A stretch of 64,000 nucleotides of DNA from an uncultured Mycoplasmatota bacterium (GTDB lineage Bacteria > Bacillota_I > Bacilli_A > RF39 > UBA660): contig CANSFI010000006.1 of NCBI GenBank assembly GCA_947646095.1, positions 1 through 64,000 on the forward strand. Reading direction: 5' to 3'. The notes below the pieces were generated by a model. That model searched no databases and had not been told where the DNA came from. It saw nothing but the letters and a program-made list of their open reading frames with translations. Shown here piece by piece: positions 48,792-58,440 of the stretch. Each line of letters begins with the position of its first letter. The first letter of the stretch is position 1. The position numbers and the translations under genes are program-made.

Positions 48792-49754
48792 ATGACAAAA
48801 TTAGAACAAGATTTACTTCTTGCTCATTCATTAATAGAAGATAAAGAAAAATATGTTGATTACTATTGGGAATTTTATAGAATGTGGCCATTTACAACAA
48901 TTAACATGAAAGAATATTTAAAACCATTTGATTTAAAAAATAAAAATTGTATGACAATTCAAGGAAGTTCTGATCATATATTTGAACTTTTCTTAAAAAA
49001 TCCTAAAAAAATAATAGGCATTGATACAAATCCACTAACAAAATACTACTGTTACTTAAAAATTGCAGCCTTCAATATATTAGATACTCCTAAAGAATTT
49101 CTAAATTTTTTTAAATATTATGATTATCCTAAGACTTTTAAAAAAAATTATAAAGTATTTGATAAAGATATTTTTCAAGAAATTTCAAAATACTTAAAAA
49201 ATGATATTAAAATTTTCTGGGAAGATTTATTTAAGAATTATGAACCAATTAAAATTAGATCAATGTTATTTAGTTCTGATGAAGATAATACTAAAGCACT
49301 TTATCAAGCATTAAATTATTTATCTTTAGAAAACTATGAATATATTAAAAATAATATAAATAAAATTGATTTTAGTTTTATAAATTCTGATATTAGAACT
49401 TTGCAAAATAAACTTAAAGAAAAACAAGACTTTATTGCTTTATCTAACCTTATTATTTATGCTCATAAAATGTATCCTGGCAAACCTCTTACTGGCTTTA
49501 AACACCTAATAGAAAATTTAGCTAAAATTTTAAATAATAATGGTCAAATTATAGTAGGATATTTATATGACATTGAAAACAATGATGATTATAGAGAAGT
49601 TTATAAACAAGAATTAAGGAATATTATTTTTAATGAACCTGAATATAGCTATCATTATGTAAAAAGAATGGAAGATCTACATCTTAACCAAACTTCAACT
49701 AATCATGATGCATGTTTAATATATACCGATAAAACTTTATCTAAAAAATACTAA
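48792..49754 (+). CDS. DUF3419/BtaA-like SAM-dependent protein
   Basis: MTIQGSSDHIFELFLKNPKKIIGIDTNPLTKYYCYLKIAAF; YAHKMYPGKPLTGFKHLIENLAKILNNNGQIIVGYLYD. Confidence 0.65.
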   Translation: MTKLEQDLLLAHSLIEDKEKYVDYYWEFYRMWPFTTINMKEYLKPFDLKNKNCMTIQGSSDHIFELFLKNPKKIIGIDTNPLTKYYCYLKIAAFNILDTPKEFLNFFKYYDYPKTFKKNYKVFDKDIFQEISKYLKNDIKIFWEDLFKNYEPIKIRSMLFSSDEDNTKALYQALNYLSLENYEYIKNNINKIDFSFINSDIRTLQNKLKEKQDFIALSNLIIYAHKMYPGKPLTGFKHLIENLAKILNNNGQIIVGYLYDIENNDDYREVYKQELRNIIFNEPEYSYHYVKRMEDLHLNQTSTNHDACLIYTDKTLSKKY

Positions 49755-49782
49755 AACTCTATTTAGTATTTTTTTCAAATAA

Positions 49783-50318
49783 CTATCTACCTACTCTACA
49801 TAAAGGGCATTTAAAATCTTCTGGTAATCCTTCACCATAATAAATATATCCACATACAATACATATTCAATATTTTCCCATTATCTGTTGTTATTTTAAA
49901 TAATTTATCTTTATTTTCTGATAATAGGAATAACTCATAGGTTCATCTTCACTAAAAATATCACTTTCAATTAAACAACCTATAAATAAAGAGTGGGTTT
50001 CATTATCAATAAAATCTATTATTTCACAAATCATGTATCCTAAAGAATCATTTATTATATTTAATCCATCTATAAAAATTGTTTCAACTTGTTTACATTT
50101 CTCATAAAATTTAAATTAAATGTTTCAATAATATTAGAATCTACATTTTTAGAAATAACAGAAATAGCAAATCGATTATTCATTTTCAATAATACGTTTG
50201 TATAACTTATTTTCATAACTGAAACAGCTATTAAAGGCTGTTCACTAGAACTAATTTGTGAACCAACATCCACTATACATCCTTTACCATCTGTAGTTAA
50301 AGTATACACTTCTTGCAT
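49783..50318 (-). pseudogene. Flavin reductase-rubredoxin fusion, disrupted
   Basis: YTLTTDGKGCIVDVGSQISSSEQPLIAVSV...; in other frames LNIINDSLGYMICEIIDF; and GKY[TGA]ICIVCGYIYYGEGLPEDFKCPLCRVGR (rubredoxin). Confidence 0.85.
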
Positions 50319-50353
50319 AATTTTTCGAGTTATTTTTAATTTTTTATATCAAA

Positions 50354-52351
50354 TTAATCTAAATCATTTGATTTTTCTATTACTTCTTTAATATAAGCAT
50401 ATTTAGAATCTTTATAATAATTGCTTTCTAAAAATTCTAAGCTATCTTCCTTAGCTTTTTTTAGTATATTGAAATCTTTTTTCATATCAGCTAAACTAAA
50501 AGACATATCACCACTTTGTTTTACGCCAAATAAATCTCCACTACCACGAAGTCTAAAATCTTCCTCACTTATTTTAAAACCATCTGTAGTTTTAGTTAAA
50601 ACATTTAATCTTTCAGTTTCTTTATTACTAATTAAAATACAATATGATTGCAGATCATTTCTACCTACTCTTCCCCTAAGTTGATGTAAAGCAGAAAGAC
50701 CAAATCTAAAAGCATCGAAAATAACCATCATAGTTGCATTAGCAACATCAACACCAACCTCAATTACAGTTGTACTGATAAGAATTTGAATTTCATTATT
50801 TTTAAATTTTTCCATTATTTCATCTTTTTCATTAGAACTCATTTTACCATGCATTACTCCAACATTATAATATTTACCAAAAGCTTTATTCATTTTCTCT
50901 TCAAGTTTATTAACATTTTCTAAATCTATTTTATCACTCTCTTCAATTAAAGGAGCTATTACATATATTTGATGATTACTTTTAAGTTCTATAAGCATTT
51001 TACTTAAAACATCAGTAATTTCTTGTTCTTTCCTTAAATAAGTTATAATTTCTTTTCGACCATTTGGCATCGTTTTAATGCTAGATATGTCCATATCACC
51101 ATATAAAGTTAAAGCATAAGTTCTAGGTATTGGAGTTGCACTCATATATAAAATATCAGGAGTAAGACCTTTATTTTTTAAGTTACCACGCTGATTTACT
51201 CCAAATCTATGTTGCTCATCTGTAATAACAAGACCTAAATTATTATATTTAACATCATCTTGTATTAATGCATGAGTTCCAATAATAATATCTATTTCAC
51301 CATCTTCTAAAGATTTATATATTTTTTTCTTATCTTTAGCCTTTGTTTTTCCTGTTAAAAGTTCAATACTAATATCATAATTTTCAAATAACTTTTTAAT
51401 ATTTGAAAAGTGTTGACTGGCAAGAATTTCTGTTGGAGCCATCAGTGCTCCTTGATAACCACTTAAATAATTAATATATAGAGATATTATAGCCACAATT
51501 GTTTTTCCACTACCAACATCCCCTTGTAAAAGTCTATTCATTCGTATTTTATCTATTAAATCATTATAAATATCTTCTACACTTTTTATTTGATCATCAG
51601 TTAATTTAAAAGGTAGTTTATCTATAAATTCCAATACCTTAGTATAATTAACATCTCTTTTCAATCCTATTTTATCATTTTTATTATTTTTAAGGTAATT
51701 CATTTTTAACATAAATATAAATAATTCTTCATATTTTAAACAATTTAAAGCTTGTTTAAATAATTTATAGTCTTTAGGATTGTGTACAATTCTAACACTT
51801 TCTTCTTTTGATAAAAAGTTATATTTTTCATTTAAATATTTTGGAATATAACTAGTTAAGTTTATATCTTCCTTTAATATTTCTTCTATATATAAATTTA
51901 AATGTTTACTGGTAATACCAGATATACTATGATAAACAGGTTCTATTGTTGGAATATCATTTAATCTTTCAAACCTTAATTCACTAGCTATTACACTATT
52001 ATGCTTTTTATCATATTTTCCTATTATTGTAATAGTTGTTCCAATACTAAGCTTATTTTTTAAAAATCCCCTATTAAAAATAGTTACATTTAATAAGTGA
52101 GTATTGGTATTTAATCTAAAAGACATCTTGTCTAATTTTTTATTAATATGAAAAACAGTTGGTTTAGTTTCTACTATACCATCTATAATAATCTTATCAT
52201 CCTGTTCAAGTTCATATATATTACTTCTTTTATAAATATCATAACGAAATGGAAAATAAGTTACTAAATCAAAACTATTATTAATACCTAATTTATTTAA
52301 TAAAGTTAAAGTCTTTGGTCCTACACCTTTTAAATCTGATAATTGTTTCAT
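50354..52351 (-). CDS. recG: ATP-dependent DNA helicase RecG
   Basis: LLQGDVGSGKTIVA, TDEQHRFGV, MSATPIPRT, QLRGRVGRN. Confidence 0.97.
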   Translation of the reverse strand: MKQLSDLKGVGPKTLTLLNKLGINNSFDLVTYFPFRYDIYKRSNIYELEQDDKIIIDGIVETKPTVFHINKKLDKMSFRLNTNTHLLNVTIFNRGFLKNKLSIGTTITIIGKYDKKHNSVIASELRFERLNDIPTIEPVYHSISGITSKHLNLYIEEILKEDINLTSYIPKYLNEKYNFLSKEESVRIVHNPKDYKLFKQALNCLKYEELFIFMLKMNYLKNNKNDKIGLKRDVNYTKVLEFIDKLPFKLTDDQIKSVEDIYNDLIDKIRMNRLLQGDVGSGKTIVAIISLYINYLSGYQGALMAPTEILASQHFSNIKKLFENYDISIELLTGKTKAKDKKKIYKSLEDGEIDIIIGTHALIQDDVKYNNLGLVITDEQHRFGVNQRGNLKNKGLTPDILYMSATPIPRTYALTLYGDMDISSIKTMPNGRKEIITYLRKEQEITDVLSKMLIELKSNHQIYVIAPLIEESDKIDLENVNKLEEKMNKAFGKYYNVGVMHGKMSSNEKDEIMEKFKNNEIQILISTTVIEVGVDVANATMMVIFDAFRFGLSALHQLRGRVGRNDLQSYCILISNKETERLNVLTKTTDGFKISEEDFRLRGSGDLFGVKQSGDMSFSLADMKKDFNILKKAKEDSLEFLESNYYKDSKYAYIKEVIEKSNDLD

Positions 52352-52439
52352 GTTTCACCTACTTTAGTTCAATTATAGCGAACTAATGTTTGAAAGTCAA
52401 TTAACTTTTTAATTTTTTTTAACTTTTTTATTATTTTAC

Positions 52440-52468
52440 TTGACAAATTAATCTTTTTGAATTAATAT
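52440..52468 (+). promoter_or_regulatory. Putative sigma70 promoter for small RNA
   Basis: TTGACA 52440-52445, N17, TAATAT 52463-52468. Confidence 0.6.
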
Positions 52469-52472
52469 ATAC

Positions 52473-52573
52473 AGTACCAATTCGAATTAACGGATTGGCA
52501 TGCTAGTATCACACTAGCCAACCCCTTTTTATTCTTTTATGGGACAGTTCTCAGGGGGACTGTTCTTTTTTGT
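52473..52573 (+). ncRNA. Putative small RNA: two hairpins, CAACCCC segment, terminator
   Basis: ccaattcg...cggattgg; gctagt-atcac-actagc; ccaacccc; ggacagt...actgttcttttttg; no ORF. Confidence 0.55.
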
Positions 52574-52808
52574 TTTATTTTAAATATCAATCCATCCTTA
52601 CTATAATCTATTTTATTATAGGTAGATTATAAGCTATTAATTATTAATCCATATTCATACTTTCACCTATCTATAATATAGTTTAAAAAAATTTCTAGAT
52701 TTCCTAGAAATTTTACTATTTTTGATAACTTTATAATTAATCGAGTTTCAAAGCAAAGACTATAACTAATAAAATCATTGATAAAAAGGTTAACTTAATT
52801 TATTTTAG

Positions 52809-55800
52809 TTAATTCTCCAAATTTTTATAAAATTCATATCTTTTAATCGCTTCTTCTTTTTGTTCTTCTAAAAGTAATTCTGCTCCTTTTGGATTTACTT
52901 TTTTTAACATACTATATCTTGTTTGACTTAATAGAAATTCTTCATATAAATCAAAATCAACTTTTTTACTATCTAAAGTAAATTTATCAATATCTGGGTT
53001 ATAACGAAAAGTTGGAAAATAACCACAGTTAGTAGCAAATTTTTCATAATTTACACTCATACCCATACCTTCTTTAATACCATGAGATATACAAGGGGTA
53101 TAGGCAATTATAATTGAAGGTCCATTATGAGCTTCTGCTTCTTTAAAAGACTTAATTACTTGCATCATATTAGCACCTAAACTAACCTGAGCTACATAAA
53201 CATTAGGATAAGAAAGCGCCATACGAGCTAAATCTTTTTTAGATACTTTTTTACCATTTGAAGTAAATGAAGCAATGCTCCCTTTTGGACTAGCTTTAGA
53301 TGACTGTCCACCTGTATTAGAATATACTTCAGAATTTAGAACTAAAATATTAACATTATCATTACTAGATAAAACATGATCAATTCCACTAAAGCCAATA
53401 TCATAAGCCCAGCCATCACCACCAATAGTCCAAATACTTCTTTTAACTAAATAATCTTTTAAATCTTTAATTTCGGAAGGTAGCGTTTCATAATCTAAAT
53501 TATTATATACTTCTTTAGTTACTTCATAATTATCCATATTATCTAACCATTTTTGAAAATAATCTCTATTAGGATTTTTCATATTACATAACATAATATT
53601 TTTAATTCTATTTCTTATCGTATTATTAGCGATTAACATTCCATAACCATATTCAGCATTATCTTCAAATAAGGAACTAGCCCAAGGAATTGTATAAGGC
53701 ATACTTGGAGTACTTGCTCCATATATAGATGAACAACCAGTTGCATTAGAAATTATCATATGTTCACCAAAAAGTTGCGTTAATAATTTGATATAAGGGG
53801 TTTCTCCACATCCAGCACATGCTCCACTGAAACAAAATTTAGATTCTTTAAATTGGCTACCTTTTATAGTACTAGTATCAATACCCTTATCAGTTATATT
53901 ATTAATTAAATAATCATATATTTCTTGTTCTTTTTTGTTCAAAGCTTCATCCAAAGAAGTAAAAGCTAAAGCCTTTTCGCCTTTTTTTCCAGGGCACGTA
54001 TTTATACAAACACCACAACCAGTACAATCTTTAACTGAAAAACTTAAAATAAATTTGTAATCTTTAATATCTGGAGTTAGTGGTGTTAGGCATAATTCTT
54101 TGATATAAGTTGGGGCATTTTCATATTCCTCTTCATTTAAAAGAAATGGTCTAATAACAGCATGAGGACATACTATTGAACATTGATTACACATAATACA
54201 ATTATTTCTAATCCAATTAGGAACTTGATTAGATATTGCTCTTTTATCTAATTTAGATGTACCTACTTCAAAAGTTCCATCAGCAATAGGTAATACATCA
54301 CTAACAGTAAGAAGATTTCCTTTTCGACTATTTATTTTGTAATATAAATCTTTCTTCTTATCTTCTTCTTCATTCCCATCTAAATCAAATATTTCAACTT
54401 CTTTTAAATATTCACTCGCTTTATCAATAGCATCATAATTAGCTTTAAGAACTTTTTCACCATGTTTATAATATCTTTTTTTAGCGTACAATTTCATATC
54501 TTCCTTAGCTTTTTCATAATCAATAATATTAGCTATATAAAGAATTATACTTTGCATAATTGTACTTATCTTACGACCAAGACCTATAGTGTCTGCAAGT
54601 TTATAAGCATCAATAGTATAAAATTTAATATTTTTATCTTTTAATACTTTTTTTATTTCTGGTTTTAATTCTTGGTTTAATTCGATAATACTTTTTTCAG
54701 TATTTAAAATAAATATTCCATTTTCTTTTATTTTATTTAAGACTTCAAAATCATTTAAATAACCATATTTTGTAACTACAACTATACTTGGATTTTCTAC
54801 ATAATAGGTTGATCTTATAATATCATTTGAAAATCTTAAATGTGAAACAGTAACACCGCCAGACTTTTTAGAATCATATTCAAAATAACCCTGTACATAT
54901 TTATCTGTATCATTACCAATCATTTTAATCATTGATTTGGATGCACTTACCATTCCATCACTACCATAACCATAGATTAAAAATTCTAAAGCATTTTCTA
55001 TTTTAAAGTTAGGATCTACTTCTAAACTTAAATTAGTTACATCGTCTGTAATACCAATTGTAAAATTATTTTTTAAATTTCCTTTAAGCATATCATAAAC
55101 AGCTTTTATTTGAGCAGGATTAGTATTTTTACTTGAAAGACCATATCTTCCACCTACTATTTCAATATTTTTTCCTTTCAAAGATTCTACAACATCTAAA
55201 TAAAGTGGCTCTCCACTACTTCCAGCTTCTTTAGTTCTATCAAGAACTGCTATTTTCTTAACTGTTGGAGGAATTACACTCATTAGATATTCTTTAGAAA
55301 ATGGGCGATATAAATGAACTTCAATTAAACCAACATTATATCCATCATTATTTAATACATCAATTACTTCTTTAATTGTTTCATTAACAGATCCCATTGC
55401 GACTATAATTTCTTCGGCTTTGAAACTTCCATAATAATTAAATGGTTGATAATTAGTAGTTGCTAGTTTATTTATTTTTTTCATATAATCATCAACTATT
55501 TTAGGAACGTTTTCATAAAACTTATTACGTGATTCTGTTACCTGAAAATAAATGTCATCGTTTTCAGCTGTTCCTTTTATAGTCGGTTTTAATGGATTTA
55601 AAGCTCTATCTCTAAATTTTTGTAAGGCTTTATAATCAATTAATCCTTTATAATCATTTTCTTCTAAAACAGTTATTTTATTTATTTCATGACTAGTTCT
55701 AAAACCATCAAAGAAATGCATAAAAGGAAGTGATGCTTTAATACTAGATAGATGAGCAACTGCAGAAAGTAGCGCTGCATCTTGAACTGAAGAAGATGCG

Positions 55801-56219
55801 AGCATACAAAAACCTGTACTACGTGTTGCATATATATCTTGATGGTCCCCAAAAATACTTAGAGCATGAGTAGATAAACTACGAGCTGCTACATGAATTA
55901 CACAGGGTAACATTTCCCCTGCTATTTTATACATATTAGGTATCATTAAAAGAAGTCCTTGACTTGATGTAAATGTTGTTGTTAAACATCCAGCTTGAAG
56001 AGATCCATGAACCATTCCAGCAGCCCCTGCTTCACTTTGCATTTCTACAACTTTTACTCTATTGTTAAAGATATTTAACCTATCATTATTACTCCATTCA
56101 TCAGATAATTCTGCCATTGGACTAGAAGGAGTTATCGGATATATACCTGCAACTTCTGTGAACATATAAGAAGTATTCGCACATGCTTCATTTCCATCAA
56201 TTGTTTTTATTTGTTTCAT
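52809..56219 (-). CDS. nifJ: Pyruvate:ferredoxin (flavodoxin) oxidoreductase
   Basis: Single-chain PFOR: YPITPSSPMAE; 2x4Fe-4S CIMCNQCSIVCPH and CTGCGVCINTCPG; GGDGWAYDIGFSGIDHVL. Confidence 0.97.
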   Translation of the reverse strand: MKQIKTIDGNEACANTSYMFTEVAGIYPITPSSPMAELSDEWSNNDRLNIFNNRVKVVEMQSEAGAAGMVHGSLQAGCLTTTFTSSQGLLLMIPNMYKIAGEMLPCVIHVAARSLSTHALSIFGDHQDIYATRSTGFCMLASSSVQDAALLSAVAHLSSIKASLPFMHFFDGFRTSHEINKITVLEENDYKGLIDYKALQKFRDRALNPLKPTIKGTAENDDIYFQVTESRNKFYENVPKIVDDYMKKINKLATTNYQPFNYYGSFKAEEIIVAMGSVNETIKEVIDVLNNDGYNVGLIEVHLYRPFSKEYLMSVIPPTVKKIAVLDRTKEAGSSGEPLYLDVVESLKGKNIEIVGGRYGLSSKNTNPAQIKAVYDMLKGNLKNNFTIGITDDVTNLSLEVDPNFKIENALEFLIYGYGSDGMVSASKSMIKMIGNDTDKYVQGYFEYDSKKSGGVTVSHLRFSNDIIRSTYYVENPSIVVVTKYGYLNDFEVLNKIKENGIFILNTEKSIIELNQELKPEIKKVLKDKNIKFYTIDAYKLADTIGLGRKISTIMQSIILYIANIIDYEKAKEDMKLYAKKRYYKHGEKVLKANYDAIDKASEYLKEVEIFDLDGNEEEDKKKDLYYKINSRKGNLLTVSDVLPIADGTFEVGTSKLDKRAISNQVPNWIRNNCIMCNQCSIVCPHAVIRPFLLNEEEYENAPTYIKELCLTPLTPDIKDYKFILSFSVKDCTGCGVCINTCPGKKGEKALAFTSLDEALNKKEQEIYDYLINNITDKGIDTSTIKGSQFKESKFCFSGACAGCGETPYIKLLTQLFGEHMIISNATGCSSIYGASTPSMPYTIPWASSLFEDNAEYGYGMLIANNTIRNRIKNIMLCNMKNPNRDYFQKWLDNMDNYEVTKEVYNNLDYETLPSEIKDLKDYLVKRSIWTIGGDGWAYDIGFSGIDHVLSSNDNVNILVLNSEVYSNTGGQSSKASPKGSIASFTSNGKKVSKKDLARMALSYPNVYVAQVSLGANMMQVIKSFKEAEAHNGPSIIIAYTPCISHGIKEGMGMSVNYEKFATNCGYFPTFRYNPDIDKFTLDSKKVDFDLYEEFLLSQTRYSMLKKVNPKGAELLLEEQKEEAIKRYEFYKNLEN

Positions 56220-56570
56220 AATATTCTCCTAACTATTTATCTAATAATAATTATATCACGAACAAACACTATTTATATTTATTTTTTAATAAAAAGAAAA
56301 ACTATATTACATATATTATCCTATTAATTCTAAATATTTATCTAAAATTTTATTTTCTTCTCTAACAATTAATTTAATAAAATCAGTATAGTCATATGTT
56401 GTCATCATCTTATTTAGGGCACCATAATATTATGTTCTGCTTGCAACTTACCCATTTTTCATAGCTCCTTTTATTAGCATATTAATCATCTTCTTTATAT
56501 ATTATACCATTAGTGGAATAATATATAAAATTAGTAAATTACAAATTAATTGTAAGTAAATAAATAATTT

Positions 56571-56720
56571 GACTAAACTGAGGAACTGTGTTACAATGTA
56601 TACAGATGGAGATAATTCCATATAATAAAAAAAGAGATACACTTGATATTCCCTTGTCAGATGTATACTCCATTCATAGGGTTACACCGTTTCAATGCTG
56701 ATTCGGTGTTTTCATTTAAA
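56571..56720 (+). ncRNA. Putative antisense RNA antitoxin with promoter and terminator
   Basis: TTGACT at 56571 and TACAAT near 56593; hairpin gagatacac...gtatactc; terminator ACACCG...CGGTGTTTTC; convergent with toxin-like ORF. Confidence 0.55.
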
Positions 56721-56820
56721 CTAGTCCTTTTTAAGGACTATGATAGTACAAAGTACAATAAAAGCAAACGCTAATACTAATTCCAAGGGAATTTATCCTT
56801 TCTATAATTGTTAAAATCAT
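56721..56820 (-). pseudogene. Type I (Fst/TxpA-like) small membrane toxin gene, apparently frameshifted
   Basis: GAGGTGATTTCT-ATG; MILTIIERINS in one frame continuing as LELVLAFAFIVLCTIIVLKKD* after a 1-nt shift at CCC near 56787. Confidence 0.55.
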
Positions 56821-56970
56821 AGAAATCACCTCAATTCTATCATTCAAAGATGAATAGAACAGAGTAAAACACCTAACTATCTTATGTATCTCATATTAAT
56901 TATATAATATTATGAGGTTAATTACAAGTAAATATAATAAAAATCAAATTAAAATACATAGGTTTATTTC

Positions 56971-57606
56971 CTATGTATTTTTTAATTCTTCTACAGTTTT
57001 ACTATAATCATCACTATTTGTAATATAACTACCAACTACAGCAATATCAACACCATTCAATTTATTTATATTACTAGCATTTATTCCGCCATCTATTTCA
57101 ATTAAATAATGATAATTATTATTTTTTCTTAAAGTATATAACTTTTCTATTTTATCTAAAGAATTATCAATAAAATTTTGTCCACCAAATCCAGGTTCAA
57201 CACTCATAACTAAAACCAAATCAATTAAATCTAAATAATCGATTAACTCATCTACCATTGTATTTGGTTTAATAGAAATTCCAACTTTAATATTTTTATT
57301 TTTAATATAATCAATTACTTCTTTTACATTATCTACAGCTTCTAAATGAAAAGTAATAAAAGCTGGATTTAATTTAGAATAATCATCAATATAACTAATT
57401 ACATCACTAACCATTAAATGAATATCTTTTAAAGTATTAATATCTTGTAATAATTCACTTATTTCATTAAAGTTTTTAGTAATATTTGGAACAAATATAT
57501 TATCCATGATATCGACATGAAGGTAATCGATACTACTATTATCTAATCTTTTAATATTTTCTTTTATATTTTCTTTAATAGCAAGAAAAGATGCAGATAT
57601 TTTCAT
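56971..57606 (-). CDS. rpe: Ribulose-phosphate 3-epimerase
   Basis: LHVDIMDNIFVPNITKN, VEPGFGGQNFI, EIDGGI. Confidence 0.95.
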   Translation of the reverse strand: MKISASFLAIKENIKENIKRLDNSSIDYLHVDIMDNIFVPNITKNFNEISELLQDINTLKDIHLMVSDVISYIDDYSKLNPAFITFHLEAVDNVKEVIDYIKNKNIKVGISIKPNTMVDELIDYLDLIDLVLVMSVEPGFGGQNFIDNSLDKIEKLYTLRKNNNYHYLIEIDGGINASNINKLNGVDIAVVGSYITNSDDYSKTVEELKNT

Positions 57607-57609
57607 ATG

Positions 57610-58440
57610 TCACCTTCTTATAAATTTAAGATAATTTTCATATCTACTTTTCATTATAGTATTATCTTTTACTTTATTTTTTACTTCACAAACATCTTCC
57701 AAATTATGCATACAGTCTTTATATTTACAATCATCTTTGTAATCATTAAATTCAATGAAATTATCTCTTATATCACTATTTTGCATATCTATAAACTCTA
57801 AAGCACTGAATCCTGGTGTATCAGCAATCCAACAAGAGCATACATTTATAAGTTCAGTATGTCTAGTTGTATGTTTACCTCTATTTAAAGCTAGAGATAT
57901 TTCATTTGTTTTAATATTTAAATTTATATCTAATTTATTAAGTAAAGTACTTTTACCTGCACCGCTTTGACCTGTAAATACATTTATTTTATCTTTCATA
58001 ATTTGTTTTAATTCTTCTAAATTTGTATTATTTAAAACTGTATATCCTATTTTCTTATAATAATCAATATAAGGTTTTATTTTTTTTAATTCTATTTCAT
58101 TTAGTAAGTCTAATTTAGTAATACATATAATTGGTCTTATATTGTTATATTCTAAAATACATAACATTTTATCTAATAGATTAGTATCAAAATCAGGATG
58201 TTTAACACTTGTTACTATTATAACCTGATCAATATTACTAACAGGTGGTCTTACTAAACTATTAGTTCTAGGAAAAATTTCTAAAATATAATTATTTTTT
58301 TCATCGATTATTACATTATCACCAACTAGAGGAATAAGTCCTAACTTTCTAAACTTTCCTCTAGCTTTACAAACATATTGTTTATTTTCAACCAAAACTG
58401 TATAATCATTACTAATATTTTTAATGATTTTTCCTTGCAT
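57610..58440 (-). CDS. rsgA: Ribosome small subunit-dependent GTPase A
   Basis: TGQSGAGKSTLLN, DTPGFSAL, C-terminal Zn motif. Confidence 0.95.
   Translation of the reverse strand: MQGKIIKNISNDYTVLVENKQYVCKARGKFRKLGLIPLVGDNVIIDEKNNYILEIFPRTNSLVRPPVSNIDQVIIVTSVKHPDFDTNLLDKMLCILEYNNIRPIICITKLDLLNEIELKKIKPYIDYYKKIGYTVLNNTNLEELKQIMKDKINVFTGQSGAGKSTLLNKLDINLNIKTNEISLALNRGKHTTRHTELINVCSCWIADTPGFSALEFIDMQNSDIRDNFIEFNDYKDDCKYKDCMHNLEDVCEVKNKVKDNTIMKSRYENYLKFIRR

Noticed and set aside
56330-56480. Possible small gene remnant between nifJ and the toxin-antitoxin-like locus
   Set aside because: Short fragments in several frames without a recognizable domain; cannot support a call.
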